Below, in pieces: positions 1 through 7,936 of a stretch of 22,727 nt of DNA; positions within the stretch are counted from its first letter, which is position 1, and every line of letters starts with the position of its first letter. The notes under the pieces were generated by a model. It ran no database searches and was not told the DNA's origin. It worked only from the letters and a program-made list of their open reading frames with translations. Source of the DNA: SLID01 sp041667545 (GTDB lineage: Bacteria; Omnitrophota; Gorgyraeia; Tantalellales; Tantalellaceae); the NCBI GenBank assembly GCA_041667545.1, contig JBAYES010000034.1:1-22727 (forward strand), written 5' to 3'. The position numbers and the translations under genes were made by a program.

Positions 1-34
1 AATGAAGATCGATTCCTCCGTACAATGTACTCAT
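1..34 (-). CDS. N-terminus of a probable IS110-family transposase (runs off left edge)
   Basis: Reading leftward, an ATG at 34-32 opens a frame that encodes MSTLYGGIDLH and is still open at the window edge. An AGGAGG Shine-Dalgarno (46-41 on the - strand) lies 6 nt upstream, which is ideal spacing and marks this as a real start. From memory of the family, a short N-terminus followed by YGGIDLH or a close variant is typical of IS110/IS1111 DEDD transposases, where this Asp is the first catalytic residue of the RuvC-like domain. Only 11 residues are visible, so the family call is tentative; that a gene starts here is better supported. If the call is right, one end of the element lies between this start and the reductase start at 145. 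Confidence 0.45.
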   Translation of the reverse strand, partial: MSTLYGGIDLH

Positions 35-144
35 GGGGCACCTCCTCTGTAGATAGTTAATAGTTTGGTGACTTTTACACTATCTAGTTTATCACATGGG
101 GTGCCTCTTTAATGATTCTCAGGCTACTTTACTATAGGAGGCTT
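35..144. other. Divergent intergenic region, possible end of an insertion element
   Basis: This 110-bp gap separates the leftward gene start (34) from the reductase start (145). It holds a 7-bp inverted repeat, TAGATAG (50-56) with CTATCTA (80-86). It also holds an imperfect direct repeat: CATGGGGCACCTC (32-44), which spans the ATG and Shine-Dalgarno of the leftward gene, recurs as CATGGGGTGCCTC (95-107). The second copy has a leftward ATG followed at once by a stop (TGA), so it encodes nothing. I see no convincing promoter in either direction. Confidence 0.4.
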
Positions 145-864
145 ATGTCTAGTGAATATGTGCTGGAAGTATTGGATGTAGTGCGGAGAGTTGATGGGGT
201 TAAAAGTTTCAGGCTGGCAAGGCCGGAAGGATTTTCTTTTAAACCCGGCCAGTGGATGTTTGTACATCTCGACATAAACGGAAAAGAAGAAAAAAAACCG
301 CTTTCCTTTTCAAGTTCTCCCACCGAAACAGGGCATGTGGAGTTCACTAAACGGCTTACGGACAGTAATTTTTCCAAAACACTTGACGCGGTACAAAAAG
401 GCGGCAGGATAAAAGTAAAAATGCCGTATGGCACGTTCACTTTTGACGGTGAACTCGAAAAAATAGCCCTTCTTTCAGGGGGTATAGGTATTACCCCGTT
501 CAGAAGTATATGCGCCAACGCTTCCGATAAGCGTTTTGATGCCGACATAGTGCTTCTTTACGGGAACAGGACTCCGGAAAGCATAATATTCAAAGACGAT
601 CTTGACCGCATGATGGAGACCAATGATAGATTCAGGGCGGTGTACACCATAACGGGCCCCGATGTTCACAAAACGAACTGGAAAGGTTGTTCCGGGACGA
701 TCACCTCTGAAATGGTAAAACGCGAGATCCCCGATCACAAAGAGAGGGTTTTTTTCCTGTGCGGCCCGCCGGGAATGGTAGAATGCCTTATTTCAATGCT
801 TAAAACCGAACTAAAGATCCCCGATAGCAAAATACGTAAAGAGAATTTCACCGGGTACGCGTAA
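145..864 (+). CDS. FAD/NAD(P)-binding oxidoreductase (ferredoxin-NADP reductase family)
   Basis: A 239-residue flavoprotein reductase. The N-terminal half is the FAD-binding barrel, with KPLSFSSSP (residues 51-59) in the place of the family's RxYS motif. The C-terminal half is the NAD(P) domain, with GGIGITP (112-118) binding the pyrophosphate/ribose and CGPPGM (206-211) near the nicotinamide. No [2Fe-2S] motif, globin domain or transmembrane segment is present, so it must pass electrons to a separate partner that is not in this window. The frame is open from ATG 112, but ATG 145 is preferred because AGGAGG at 136-141 precedes it (spacing only 3 nt) and the protein then begins at the usual place. 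It is followed by a promoter and terminator and so appears monocistronic. Substrate and physiological role cannot be read from sequence. Confidence 0.8.
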   Translation: MSSEYVLEVLDVVRRVDGVKSFRLARPEGFSFKPGQWMFVHLDINGKEEKKPLSFSSSPTETGHVEFTKRLTDSNFSKTLDAVQKGGRIKVKMPYGTFTFDGELEKIALLSGGIGITPFRSICANASDKRFDADIVLLYGNRTPESIIFKDDLDRMMETNDRFRAVYTITGPDVHKTNWKGCSGTITSEMVKREIPDHKERVFFLCGPPGMVECLISMLKTELKIPDSKIRKENFTGYA

Positions 865-886
865 AAGCCCGGCGGGTCGATATTTC

Positions 887-915
887 TTGACAAGGCGGAG
901 CCATTGTAATAGAAT
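887..915 (+). promoter_or_regulatory. Sigma-70-type promoter of the rimP-nusA operon
   Basis: TTGACA (887-892), a 17-bp spacer and TAGAAT (910-915): the consensus -35 box and a one-mismatch -10 box. Predicted start of transcription is near 922, leaving a leader of about 90 nt before rimP. The same TAGAAT -10 box recurs in the promoter proposed for rpsA. Confidence 0.75.
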
Positions 916-940
916 CTCATTGAGACCCTTCCCTTATATG

Positions 941-973
941 ATAAGTGGGCCACATCAGCCCGCTTATTTTTTT
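941..973 (+). terminator. Intrinsic terminator in the rimP leader (probable attenuator)
   Basis: ATAAGTGGGC (941-950) pairs with GCCCGCTTAT (958-967) over 10 bp with one G-U, around a 7-nt loop. A run of seven T (967-973) follows. It lies downstream of the promoter at 887-915 and 38 nt upstream of the rimP start, so transcripts from that promoter must read through it. It would also stop read-through from the reductase gene. Its place in the leader of a nusA operon suggests control by termination/antitermination. Confidence 0.7.
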
Positions 974-1010
974 AGGGGGTGTAGTTGGTGTTTTTGGGGA
1001 GGAAAAGGAA

Positions 1011-1460
1011 ATGACTAAAGGACTTAACGATTTTATAATCGCTGCGGCCGATAAGCGGGGATTTACGGTTCTGGAGGTATCTTTTAAGGGCAGGTCGGGT
1101 CTTTCAGTTGAGATAACACTGGATAAGCCGGACGGAGGAATAACCCTCGAAGAATGTTCTGAATTTAACCGGACGGTATCTTCATGGCTTGATAAGAGCG
1201 ATGTTTCGGCAAAGGGGTTTACGGTGGACGTAGCTTCTCCGGGGCTCGACAGGGTGTTGAAAACCGACGCGGACCTGAGCTGGGCCGTGGGCAAGAGGGT
1301 TAAGATAAACGTTTCTCCGTCAGAAGACGGAAAGCATCTGTATGAGGGAGAGCTTAGATCGTTCAACGAAGGTAAAGCTGTCATATGTATTAGGGACGGA
1401 GAGGACGTTGCAGTTGACAAAAAGAACATAATGAAAGCACAGCTTTCGCCTGACGTATAG
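1011..1460 (+). CDS. rimP: Ribosome maturation factor RimP
   Basis: RimP helps assemble the 30S subunit. The 149-residue product matches the family length (about 150). The signature DVASPGLDRVL (residues 82-92) corresponds to the family's EVSSPGLDRPL, and the C-terminal part is the Sm-like barrel. The frame is open further upstream through GTG 945, but that start lies inside the terminator hairpin. ATG 1011 is chosen because GGGGAGG (996-1002) precedes it and it gives the normal RimP length. First gene of the operon, followed after 40 nt by nusA, the arrangement found in many bacteria. Confidence 0.95.
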   Translation: MTKGLNDFIIAAADKRGFTVLEVSFKGRSGLSVEITLDKPDGGITLEECSEFNRTVSSWLDKSDVSAKGFTVDVASPGLDRVLKTDADLSWAVGKRVKINVSPSEDGKHLYEGELRSFNEGKAVICIRDGEDVAVDKKNIMKAQLSPDV

Positions 1461-1500
1461 GGCCTGAAGGCGGAGCAAAAACATAAAACGGAGAGTTATC

Positions 1501-2955
1501 ATGAACGGAGAATTGTTATCGGCGCTGGAAAGGATAGAGAGAGAAAAAGGGATAAGCAAAGACATACTTTTCGAGGCTATTGAAAGCGCCATAGTGAGCG
1601 CCGCCAGAAAAGTAATAGATGATCCTTCTATTTCAAAAGAAGACATAACCGTTACCATGAATAAGGAGACAGGAGCCATAACGGTATATGCCGAAGGCGA
1701 AGAGGTGGAAAATGAGCGGTTTGGGCGTATTGCCGCCCAAACAGCCAAGCAGGTGATAATACAGAAAATACGCGAAGCGGAAAGAGATGTGATATTCGGA
1801 AAGTATATTTCCAGGGTGGGATCTATAATAAGCGGCGCCGTTCACAGGTTTGAGAAGGGGAATGTGATAATAGAGCTCGATGACGCGGAGGCATTGCTTC
1901 CAAAAGCAGGTCAGATACCCGGGGAAAGGTTCCGGCAGGGAGAACAGATACGGGCATACATACTTGATGTGGCCAGATCCGGGTCGGGGCCTGAAATAGT
2001 CCTGTCACGTACGGACGAAGGTTTTGTTAAACGCCTTTTCTCACTTGAAGTTCCTGAGATATCCCAGGGGATAGTGGAAATAAGGGCTATAGCCAGAGAA
2101 GCCGGTGAAAGGACGAAAATAGCGGTGCATTCAAAAGACGAGAAAGTGGATCCGGTGGGATCGTGCGTGGGTATGCGAGGGTCGCGTGTAAGGGACATAG
2201 TGAAAGAGCTTCATGGAGAAAGAATAGATATAATAAGATGGTACGATGATATACGGGATCTTCTTCCTTCGGTGGTAAGTCCAGCCGAGGTGTCGAGAAT
2301 GGTGATAGACAGGGAAAAGATGAGGATAACCATGACAGTTCCGCGGGATCAGCTGTCTTTGCTTATAGGTAAACGCGGCCGGAATATACGTCTTGCGTCT
2401 AAGCTTATGGGATGGGACCTTCAGGCCGAAGCTGAAAGAGAGAGGGTGGGAACCCCGGTCGACAAGATAGACGGGATAACTCCACGCGCCGCCAAAATAT
2501 TAATAGACGCCGGTTACGGAGATATAGACAAGGTTATTGAAGCCGGTGTAGGGACTCTTACAGGGATAAAGGGAGTAGGGGAGAAAACAGCCGAGAAAAT
2601 ATTCAATTTATGCGAAAAAGCCCATGCCGAAGCTGTTGAAGAAATGGAAAGGATAAGAAAGGAGTTTTCAACTCGCCAGCAGGCAGATCCGGATACTGCC
2701 GTTCTGCCCGCCGAGCGACCCGAAGAAAATGGAAAAAATGCTTTGGAAGAAAATGTTACCGAACAAGCCCGGGGAGAAGATGCTCCCGAAGAAGTAACGG
2801 AAGGAAGCGGTCAGGAAGAAAAGACACGGGAAGAAGGCGTTTCGGAAGAAGAAGCGGACAAGGAAGATGTTTCGGAAGAAGTGACGGCAGATGAAGATAA
2901 AGTAGCGCCGGGAAAAACGGAAGAAAATGGGAATCAAACGGACGCCCCTGACTGA
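1501..2955 (+). CDS. nusA: Transcription termination/antitermination factor NusA
   Basis: NusA binds RNA polymerase and nascent RNA and modulates pausing, termination and antitermination. Visible in order: N-terminal polymerase-binding domain (about 1-100, beginning MNGELLSALERIEREKGI); S1 domain (about 105-172); two KH domains, with VGMRGSRVRDIV (near 222) and LIGKRGRNIRLA (near 288); a helix-hairpin-helix segment (about 325-370, with GIKGVGEKTAEKI); and a Glu-rich tail of about 100 residues (385-484). The core is standard. The low-complexity acidic tail is an addition, with a repeated VSEE segment suggesting growth by short duplications. SD ACGGAGAG precedes ATG 1501. NusA is a natural candidate to act on the terminator in this operon's own leader. 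Confidence 0.96.
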   Translation: MNGELLSALERIEREKGISKDILFEAIESAIVSAARKVIDDPSISKEDITVTMNKETGAITVYAEGEEVENERFGRIAAQTAKQVIIQKIREAERDVIFGKYISRVGSIISGAVHRFEKGNVIIELDDAEALLPKAGQIPGERFRQGEQIRAYILDVARSGSGPEIVLSRTDEGFVKRLFSLEVPEISQGIVEIRAIAREAGERTKIAVHSKDEKVDPVGSCVGMRGSRVRDIVKELHGERIDIIRWYDDIRDLLPSVVSPAEVSRMVIDREKMRITMTVPRDQLSLLIGKRGRNIRLASKLMGWDLQAEAERERVGTPVDKIDGITPRAAKILIDAGYGDIDKVIEAGVGTLTGIKGVGEKTAEKIFNLCEKAHAEAVEEMERIRKEFSTRQQADPDTAVLPAERPEENGKNALEENVTEQARGEDAPEEVTEGSGQEEKTREEGVSEEEADKEDVSEEVTADEDKVAPGKTEENGNQTDAPD

Positions 2956-3003
2956 GCGTCCGAAAACAGGGAACAGTAAACAAAACAAAAGAGCGGGTAT
3001 TTT

Positions 3004-5460
3004 ATGTCTGTAACTGTGAAAAAGCTGTCAGAAGATCTGGGAGTAAGTTCCGATGTAATATTGGAACAGCTCAGGAAAATGTATGTCGATGTAGAAGACG
3101 AATCAAGTTCTATTGACGATAAAATAGTGGGACTTGTTAGAATAAAACTGGGCATTCCGGAAAAGGTGAAGAAAAAACCGGCAAAAAAGAAAAAAAAGCT
3201 GTCGGAAGCCAAACCCGATGAAAAAAAACTGCCCAAGAAAAAAGAAAAAGAAGAAGAAAAGACAGAAGATGTTCCCGCCCCGCCTGATATTACGGATGAA
3301 AAGCCCGAAACCAAAGTTAAAGCAAAGAAAAGATCCGGATTAACGGTTGTGGGTAAGGTAGAGGAATTGGCGGAAACGAAGAAACCGGAGGTTTCAGGTA
3401 CTGAGACAAAAGATGCCGCAGGGTCCGATCTTTCCGTAGAGGAAAAAGAAAAAGAGACAAGCAAAAAAAAGAAGGCCGAAGTTCTTTCCGACCTTGAGGT
3501 TGTTGAAAAAGGAGAGAGAAAGAAGGTTTTTGTAAAAAAACCGCGCAAAGAAGAAAAACGTCCCATAATCGAAATAATAGAAAAAGAGACCGCGGAGGTA
3601 ACAATCTTCCGGAAGAGGCCCGGGAAATCATATCGTGGTAAATCCCGCATGGTACAGGAAACTCGTTCTCAGGCGCCTCGAAAGACAGACCAGAAACTTA
3701 AAGTACAGCTCCCCGTGACCTTAAGGAATCTGGCCCAGAGAATGAACATGAAGCCTAGCGATCTTATAAAATACTTTGTAGGCAAGGGAGTTTTTGTCAA
3801 CATGAATCAGGACCTGGACGAAGACATGGCAAGAGAGGTCATGTCTCATTTCGGGTATATACTGGAACTTCACGATACAATAGAATCTATAGAAAAAGAT
3901 CTTCTAAGCGAGCCCCAGGAAGAATGTAAGGGAAAACTGGAGGCGCGCGCCCCCGTAGTCACTTTTATGGGGCATGTAGACCATGGTAAGACATCGCTTT
4001 TGGATTATATACGTAAAACAATGGTCACGCAGAGCGAAAAGGGCGGTATAACTCAGCACATCGGGGCTTACAAGGTGGATACGCCTAAAGGGTCGGTTAC
4101 CTTTCTTGACACACCGGGCCATGCGGCATTTACCGCTATGAGAGCTCGGGGAGCTAACTCAACGGATGTTGTAGTGCTTGTTGTCGCGGCCGATGACGGA
4201 GTTATGCCTCAAACCAAGGAAGCTATAGACCATGCCAAAGCGGCAGAGGTGCCTATAGTTGTAGCTATCAACAAATGTGATCTTCCCGGGGCCAACCCCG
4301 ACAAGGTGAGAAAAGGACTTCAGGCCGAAGGTCTTATGCCGGAAGCTTGGGGAGGAGATACCGTTATGGTAGAGGTTTCGGCCCATACGGGAGACGGTGT
4401 TGACGAACTTGTAGAAATGCTTTCTCTTGAGTCGGAAATGCTCGAACTTAAGGCGAATCCCGAAATAAGGGCCAGAGGGGTGGTCATAGAAAGCAAGAAG
4501 ACCGGCGCTCAGGGTGTTGTCGCTACATTGCTTGTCCAGAACGGCACGTTAAAACCGGGCGACGTTGTTCTTTGCGGGGCGAGCTACGGCAGAATAAAAG
4601 CGATGATAAACGACAGGGGTGAAAAAATACACAAGGCGCTGCCATCTACGCCGGTGGGGGTTTTGGGCCTTACGGAAGTGCCTGAGGCCGGGGAAGAGTT
4701 TTTTGTGGTAAAAGATGAAAAAAAGGCAAAAACCCTGTCTCTTCTGAAAATAGACGAGAATAGAAAAAGGAAGATGTCGACGGGCCGCAGAGTGACACTT
4801 GACGATCTGCACGATAGAATAACGGAAGGGTCCATAAAGGATCTGAAACTGATATTGAAGGCTGATGTGCAGGGGTCGGTGGAGGCGCTTAAAAGTTCTC
4901 TGGAGGAGCTTTCCACAGAAGATGTTAAATTGAACATAGTTCACTCCACTGTTGGAAAAATAAACGAGTCCGATATCATGCTGGCGGTCGTCACCAATGC
5001 CATAATAATAGGGTTCCATGTAAAGGTAGACAGCGCGGCCGAGGAGCTGGCGAAACAGGAAGAAGTTGATATACGGCTTTACGATATAATTTATGAGGCC
5101 GTGGCGGATGTAAAGGCGGCCATGGAAGGACTTTTAGAACCCGAAGAGACCGAGGTTTTCCAGGGCATCGCCCAGGTGAGGCAGATCTTTGTGGCTACAA
5201 AGATAGGTAAAGTGGCGGGATGCGCCGTGACAAAAGGAACAATACACAGAAAGGACAGGCTCAGGGTCAAACGGGACCAGGAAGTGGTTTTCGAAGGGGA
5301 AGTAAACGCGCTTAAACGTTTCAAAGACGATGTTAAAGAGGTAAAAGAAGGGTTCGAATGCGGTATAACCGTTAAAAATTTTAATGATGTTCGTGCGGGC
5401 GATATCATTGAGGCCTACTCTATAGTCAAAGTGGCACGAAGACTGGAAAGCAGGAAATGA
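3004..5460 (+). CDS. infB: Translation initiation factor IF-2
   Basis: The GTPase that brings initiator fMet-tRNA to the 30S subunit and promotes subunit joining. The 818 residues contain an IF2-N domain (1-50), a Lys/Glu-rich linker (about 55-200), a second IF2-N-like domain (about 236-292), and the G domain with G1 GHVDHGKT (near 323), G3 DTPGH, G4 NKCD and G5 SAH. Domains II-IV end at the stop codon. The A-rich stretch 3160-3560 encodes the charged linker and is the least conserved part. The Shine-Dalgarno is weak (GAGCGGG). The stop overlaps the trpS start (ATGA at 5457-5460), so trpS is probably translationally coupled. rbfA and truB, the usual downstream genes, are not here. Confidence 0.97.
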   Translation: MSVTVKKLSEDLGVSSDVILEQLRKMYVDVEDESSSIDDKIVGLVRIKLGIPEKVKKKPAKKKKKLSEAKPDEKKLPKKKEKEEEKTEDVPAPPDITDEKPETKVKAKKRSGLTVVGKVEELAETKKPEVSGTETKDAAGSDLSVEEKEKETSKKKKAEVLSDLEVVEKGERKKVFVKKPRKEEKRPIIEIIEKETAEVTIFRKRPGKSYRGKSRMVQETRSQAPRKTDQKLKVQLPVTLRNLAQRMNMKPSDLIKYFVGKGVFVNMNQDLDEDMAREVMSHFGYILELHDTIESIEKDLLSEPQEECKGKLEARAPVVTFMGHVDHGKTSLLDYIRKTMVTQSEKGGITQHIGAYKVDTPKGSVTFLDTPGHAAFTAMRARGANSTDVVVLVVAADDGVMPQTKEAIDHAKAAEVPIVVAINKCDLPGANPDKVRKGLQAEGLMPEAWGGDTVMVEVSAHTGDGVDELVEMLSLESEMLELKANPEIRARGVVIESKKTGAQGVVATLLVQNGTLKPGDVVLCGASYGRIKAMINDRGEKIHKALPSTPVGVLGLTEVPEAGEEFFVVKDEKKAKTLSLLKIDENRKRKMSTGRRVTLDDLHDRITEGSIKDLKLILKADVQGSVEALKSSLEELSTEDVKLNIVHSTVGKINESDIMLAVVTNAIIIGFHVKVDSAAEELAKQEEVDIRLYDIIYEAVADVKAAMEGLLEPEETEVFQGIAQVRQIFVATKIGKVAGCAVTKGTIHRKDRLRVKRDQEVVFEGEVNALKRFKDDVKEVKEGFECGITVKNFNDVRAGDIIEAYSIVKVARRLESRK

Positions 5461-6449
5461 CGAAAAAAGGTACGATATTGAGTGGAATGAGGCCCACTGG
5501 CAAGCTTCACCTGGGCCATCTGGTGGGAGCGATAAACAGCTGGAGCAGCCTTCAAAGGGAATATAACTGTTTCTTTATGGTGGCTGACTGGCACGCACTC
5601 ATGAGCGAATACGAGAATCCTTCCGACATAAAGAACAACGGTATAGAAATAGTAAAGGACTGGATCTCGTCGGGAATAGATCCTGATGAGTGTGTTATAT
5701 TTGTCCAGAGCATGGTGCCCGAACATCTGGAACTTGCTATGGTGTTCTCGCTTCTAACTCCGCTCGGTTGGCTTGAAAGATGCACCACATACAAAGAACA
5801 GCTCAGGGAACTTGAGGGTCGGATGCTGGCTACGTACGGTTTTTTAGGATACCCCGTCCTGCAGGCAGCGGACATAGCTTTGTATGCCGCTGATAAAGTG
5901 CCCGTAGGAGTGGATCAGCTTCCTCATCTTGAACTTACCAGGGAAATAATAAGAAGGTTCCATTCCCTCTACAAAAAAGATATCTTCCCGGAGCCCGAAC
6001 CGGTACTTGCCGAGGTCCCGAAACTTGTGGGCCTTGATAACCGTAAGATGTCCAAAAGTTACGGTAATTTCATTTCGATATCGGATAACGCGGATGTCTT
6101 GCGGAAAAAAGTGTTCAGCATGTATACCGATCCCAATCGCGTAAGGCCGGATATTCCAGGAAACGTAGAGGGCAACCCTGTTTTCGTTTATCACGACATA
6201 TTCAATTCGAACAAGGAAGAAGTGGAAGAACTTAAAGGCCGGTATCGCAAAGGCAAAGTAGGCGACGTAGAGGTAAAACAAAAACTTTTTTCAGCGATCA
6301 ATGAACGTCTTGAGCCCATAAGGCAAAAAAGAGAAAGTTTTTCCGATGAAGATGCGCGGGATGTGCTGAAAAAGGGATGCGGAAAAGCCCGCGAGGCCGC
6401 CGCGAAGACCATGGCCAAAGTTAAGGAATGTCTTCATCAGATGTCATAA
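5457..6449 (+). CDS. trpS: Tryptophanyl-tRNA synthetase
   Basis: A class I aminoacyl-tRNA synthetase that charges tRNA-Trp. The 330-residue length is normal. The HIGH-type motif is KLHLGH (residues 16-21), early as in all TrpRS, and the second signature is RKMSKSYGN (near 199). It begins inside the infB stop codon, with AGGAA just upstream. The position directly after infB is unusual compared with common gene orders. A 53-nt gap separates it from scpA. Confidence 0.96.
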   Translation: MTKKGTILSGMRPTGKLHLGHLVGAINSWSSLQREYNCFFMVADWHALMSEYENPSDIKNNGIEIVKDWISSGIDPDECVIFVQSMVPEHLELAMVFSLLTPLGWLERCTTYKEQLRELEGRMLATYGFLGYPVLQAADIALYAADKVPVGVDQLPHLELTREIIRRFHSLYKKDIFPEPEPVLAEVPKLVGLDNRKMSKSYGNFISISDNADVLRKKVFSMYTDPNRVRPDIPGNVEGNPVFVYHDIFNSNKEEVEELKGRYRKGKVGDVEVKQKLFSAINERLEPIRQKRESFSDEDARDVLKKGCGKAREAAAKTMAKVKECLHQMS

Positions 6450-6502
6450 TTAGAGACGTCTTACGTTCCGCGGAATGTTAAGCCGGATATAAGAGGCGAA
6501 AA

Positions 6503-7243
6503 ATGACTTATAAGATCAAATTGGACTTTTTTGAAGGACCTCTGGATCTCCTGCTTTTCTTGATAAAAAGGGATAAGATAGATATATATGACATTCCCAT
6601 CTCCGATATAACCAGGCAGTATATAGAATATCTGGAACTGATGAAACTGCTTGATCTGGAAGTGGCCGGGGAGTTTCTTGTTATGGCTGCTACTCTGATA
6701 CATATAAAAAGCAAGATGCTGCTTCCCGAGGATCCCGAAGAAGAGAACGCGGAAGACGAACCTGACCCTCGTGAAGACCTTGTGAGGAAACTTCTCGAGT
6801 ACAAGAAATTCAAGGATGCCGCCGAAAAGCTCCACTCTATGCATGAAAAGAACAGGGAAATGTTCTTCAGAGAGGGAGACGGCGGGAAGGCCCTTGTAAT
6901 GTCCGATGACGGGGAAAATTGTTTTGAGGCGAGTCTTTTCGATCTTATAAGCGCTTTCCGTAAGGTGCTGAACAATTTTTCCAAAGAAACCTTTCATAAA
7001 GTAATAAAGAACCAGTTCACAGTAAGCGATAAGATACATGAGATATACCATTTGCTTGCCGGGAACAGCAGGGTGCTTTTTTCCGATCTTTTCCGGAAAG
7101 CATCGAGTAAGGATGAGGTTATAGCTGTATTCCTGGCAATTTTGGAACTTATGAAAATAAGGGAAATATTAGCGGTGCAGACGGATTTTTTCGGGGAAAT
7201 AGAAATAATAAGAAATCCGGATGTCGCCAGGGATGCCGTATAA
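6503..7243 (+). CDS. scpA: Segregation and condensation protein A (kleisin)
   Basis: ScpA is the kleisin that bridges the two heads of the SMC dimer in bacterial condensin. The 246-residue product has the family N-terminus (FEGPLDLLLFLI, then KIDIYDIPI), the helix with IKSKMLLP, an acidic linker (EDPEEENAEDEPD) and a C-terminal winged-helix region containing FLAILELMKI. GAGGCGAAAA precedes the ATG. The partner scpB follows after 42 nt; smc itself is not in the window. Confidence 0.93.
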   Translation: MTYKIKLDFFEGPLDLLLFLIKRDKIDIYDIPISDITRQYIEYLELMKLLDLEVAGEFLVMAATLIHIKSKMLLPEDPEEENAEDEPDPREDLVRKLLEYKKFKDAAEKLHSMHEKNREMFFREGDGGKALVMSDDGENCFEASLFDLISAFRKVLNNFSKETFHKVIKNQFTVSDKIHEIYHLLAGNSRVLFSDLFRKASSKDEVIAVFLAILELMKIREILAVQTDFFGEIEIIRNPDVARDAV

Positions 7244-7285
7244 AATAAAAACCGGGATATGATAGCAGCGGGAGATAAGGGAAAC

Positions 7286-7936
7286 ATGCAAAAAATCAAA
7301 AGAATAGTAGAGGCGCTTCTTGTTATTTCCGAGGCGGGGCTTACAAAACAGCAGCTTTACGGAGCCATTGAGGAATTCCCTCCCAAAGATATAGACGAAG
7401 CTCTGAAAAGCCTGAGAGAAGAATATGACCGGCCTGAAAGGTCTTTCACCATAGCGGAGATAGCCGGAAGGTACAGGATGGTCAGCAAACCCGAGTATCT
7501 GCCGTGGATAAATAATCTTTATCGCAAGGATGTTGACAGGCTTACGGGGCCGTCCCTGGAAACTCTTGCCATAATCGCCTACAAACAGCCGGCCACAAGA
7601 GCCGAGGTGGAGTTTGTGAGAGGGGTGAATGTCGGGGGTGTGATAAAAACTCTAATAGAAAAGGATCTTATAGTCATAAAGGGACGCAAGGACGTACCGG
7701 GCAGGCCTCTTATGTATTCCACTACACAGAAATTTCTCGAAGTGTTCGGACTGAACTCGCTTGAAGATCTTCCTCTTTTAAGGGATTTTACCGAGGAAGA
7801 CCTCGAATATGACAAAAGACGGCTTGTAACCGAAAACACCGGGTTTTCGGAAAACACCGGACCGGATAGCGGGAACGGTATCCTGGAAACCACCGGAGGG
7901 GAAAGCGATGGCAACGAGGAAGATAAAAGATCTTAG
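7286..7936 (+). CDS. scpB: Segregation and condensation protein B
   Basis: ScpB dimers bind ScpA and complete the SMC-ScpAB complex. It contains two winged helices. The signature LETLAIIAYKQPATRAEVE (near residue 90), followed by RGVNVGGVIKTLIEK and GRPLMYSTT, is typical. The C-terminal 40 residues are acidic and low complexity, with a repeated ENTG segment. ATG 7259 is in frame nine codons upstream, but ATG 7286 has the GGGAGATAAGGG ribosome-binding region in front and gives the usual N-terminus (MQKIKRIVEALL). Its last 29 nt overlap pheA in another frame. Confidence 0.93.
   Translation: MQKIKRIVEALLVISEAGLTKQQLYGAIEEFPPKDIDEALKSLREEYDRPERSFTIAEIAGRYRMVSKPEYLPWINNLYRKDVDRLTGPSLETLAIIAYKQPATRAEVEFVRGVNVGGVIKTLIEKDLIVIKGRKDVPGRPLMYSTTQKFLEVFGLNSLEDLPLLRDFTEEDLEYDKRRLVTENTGFSENTGPDSGNGILETTGGESDGNEEDKRS

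Noticed and set aside
65..86. Promoter for the reductase (TTGGTG and TATCTA)
   Set aside because: The spacing is only about 10 bp, too short for a sigma-70 promoter.
112..144. Earlier ATG of the reductase (112)
   Set aside because: No Shine-Dalgarno precedes it, while AGGAGG precedes ATG 145; the extra 11 residues look unlike a family N-terminus.
945..1010. N-terminal extension of RimP from GTG 945
   Set aside because: It begins inside the terminator hairpin, gives 22 extra non-family residues, and ATG 1011 has a better ribosome-binding site.
2934..3650. 238-residue - strand frame rich in Ser and Phe
   Set aside because: It is the antisense shadow of the Lys/Glu-rich IF-2 linker; composition follows from AAA/GAA codons on the other strand.
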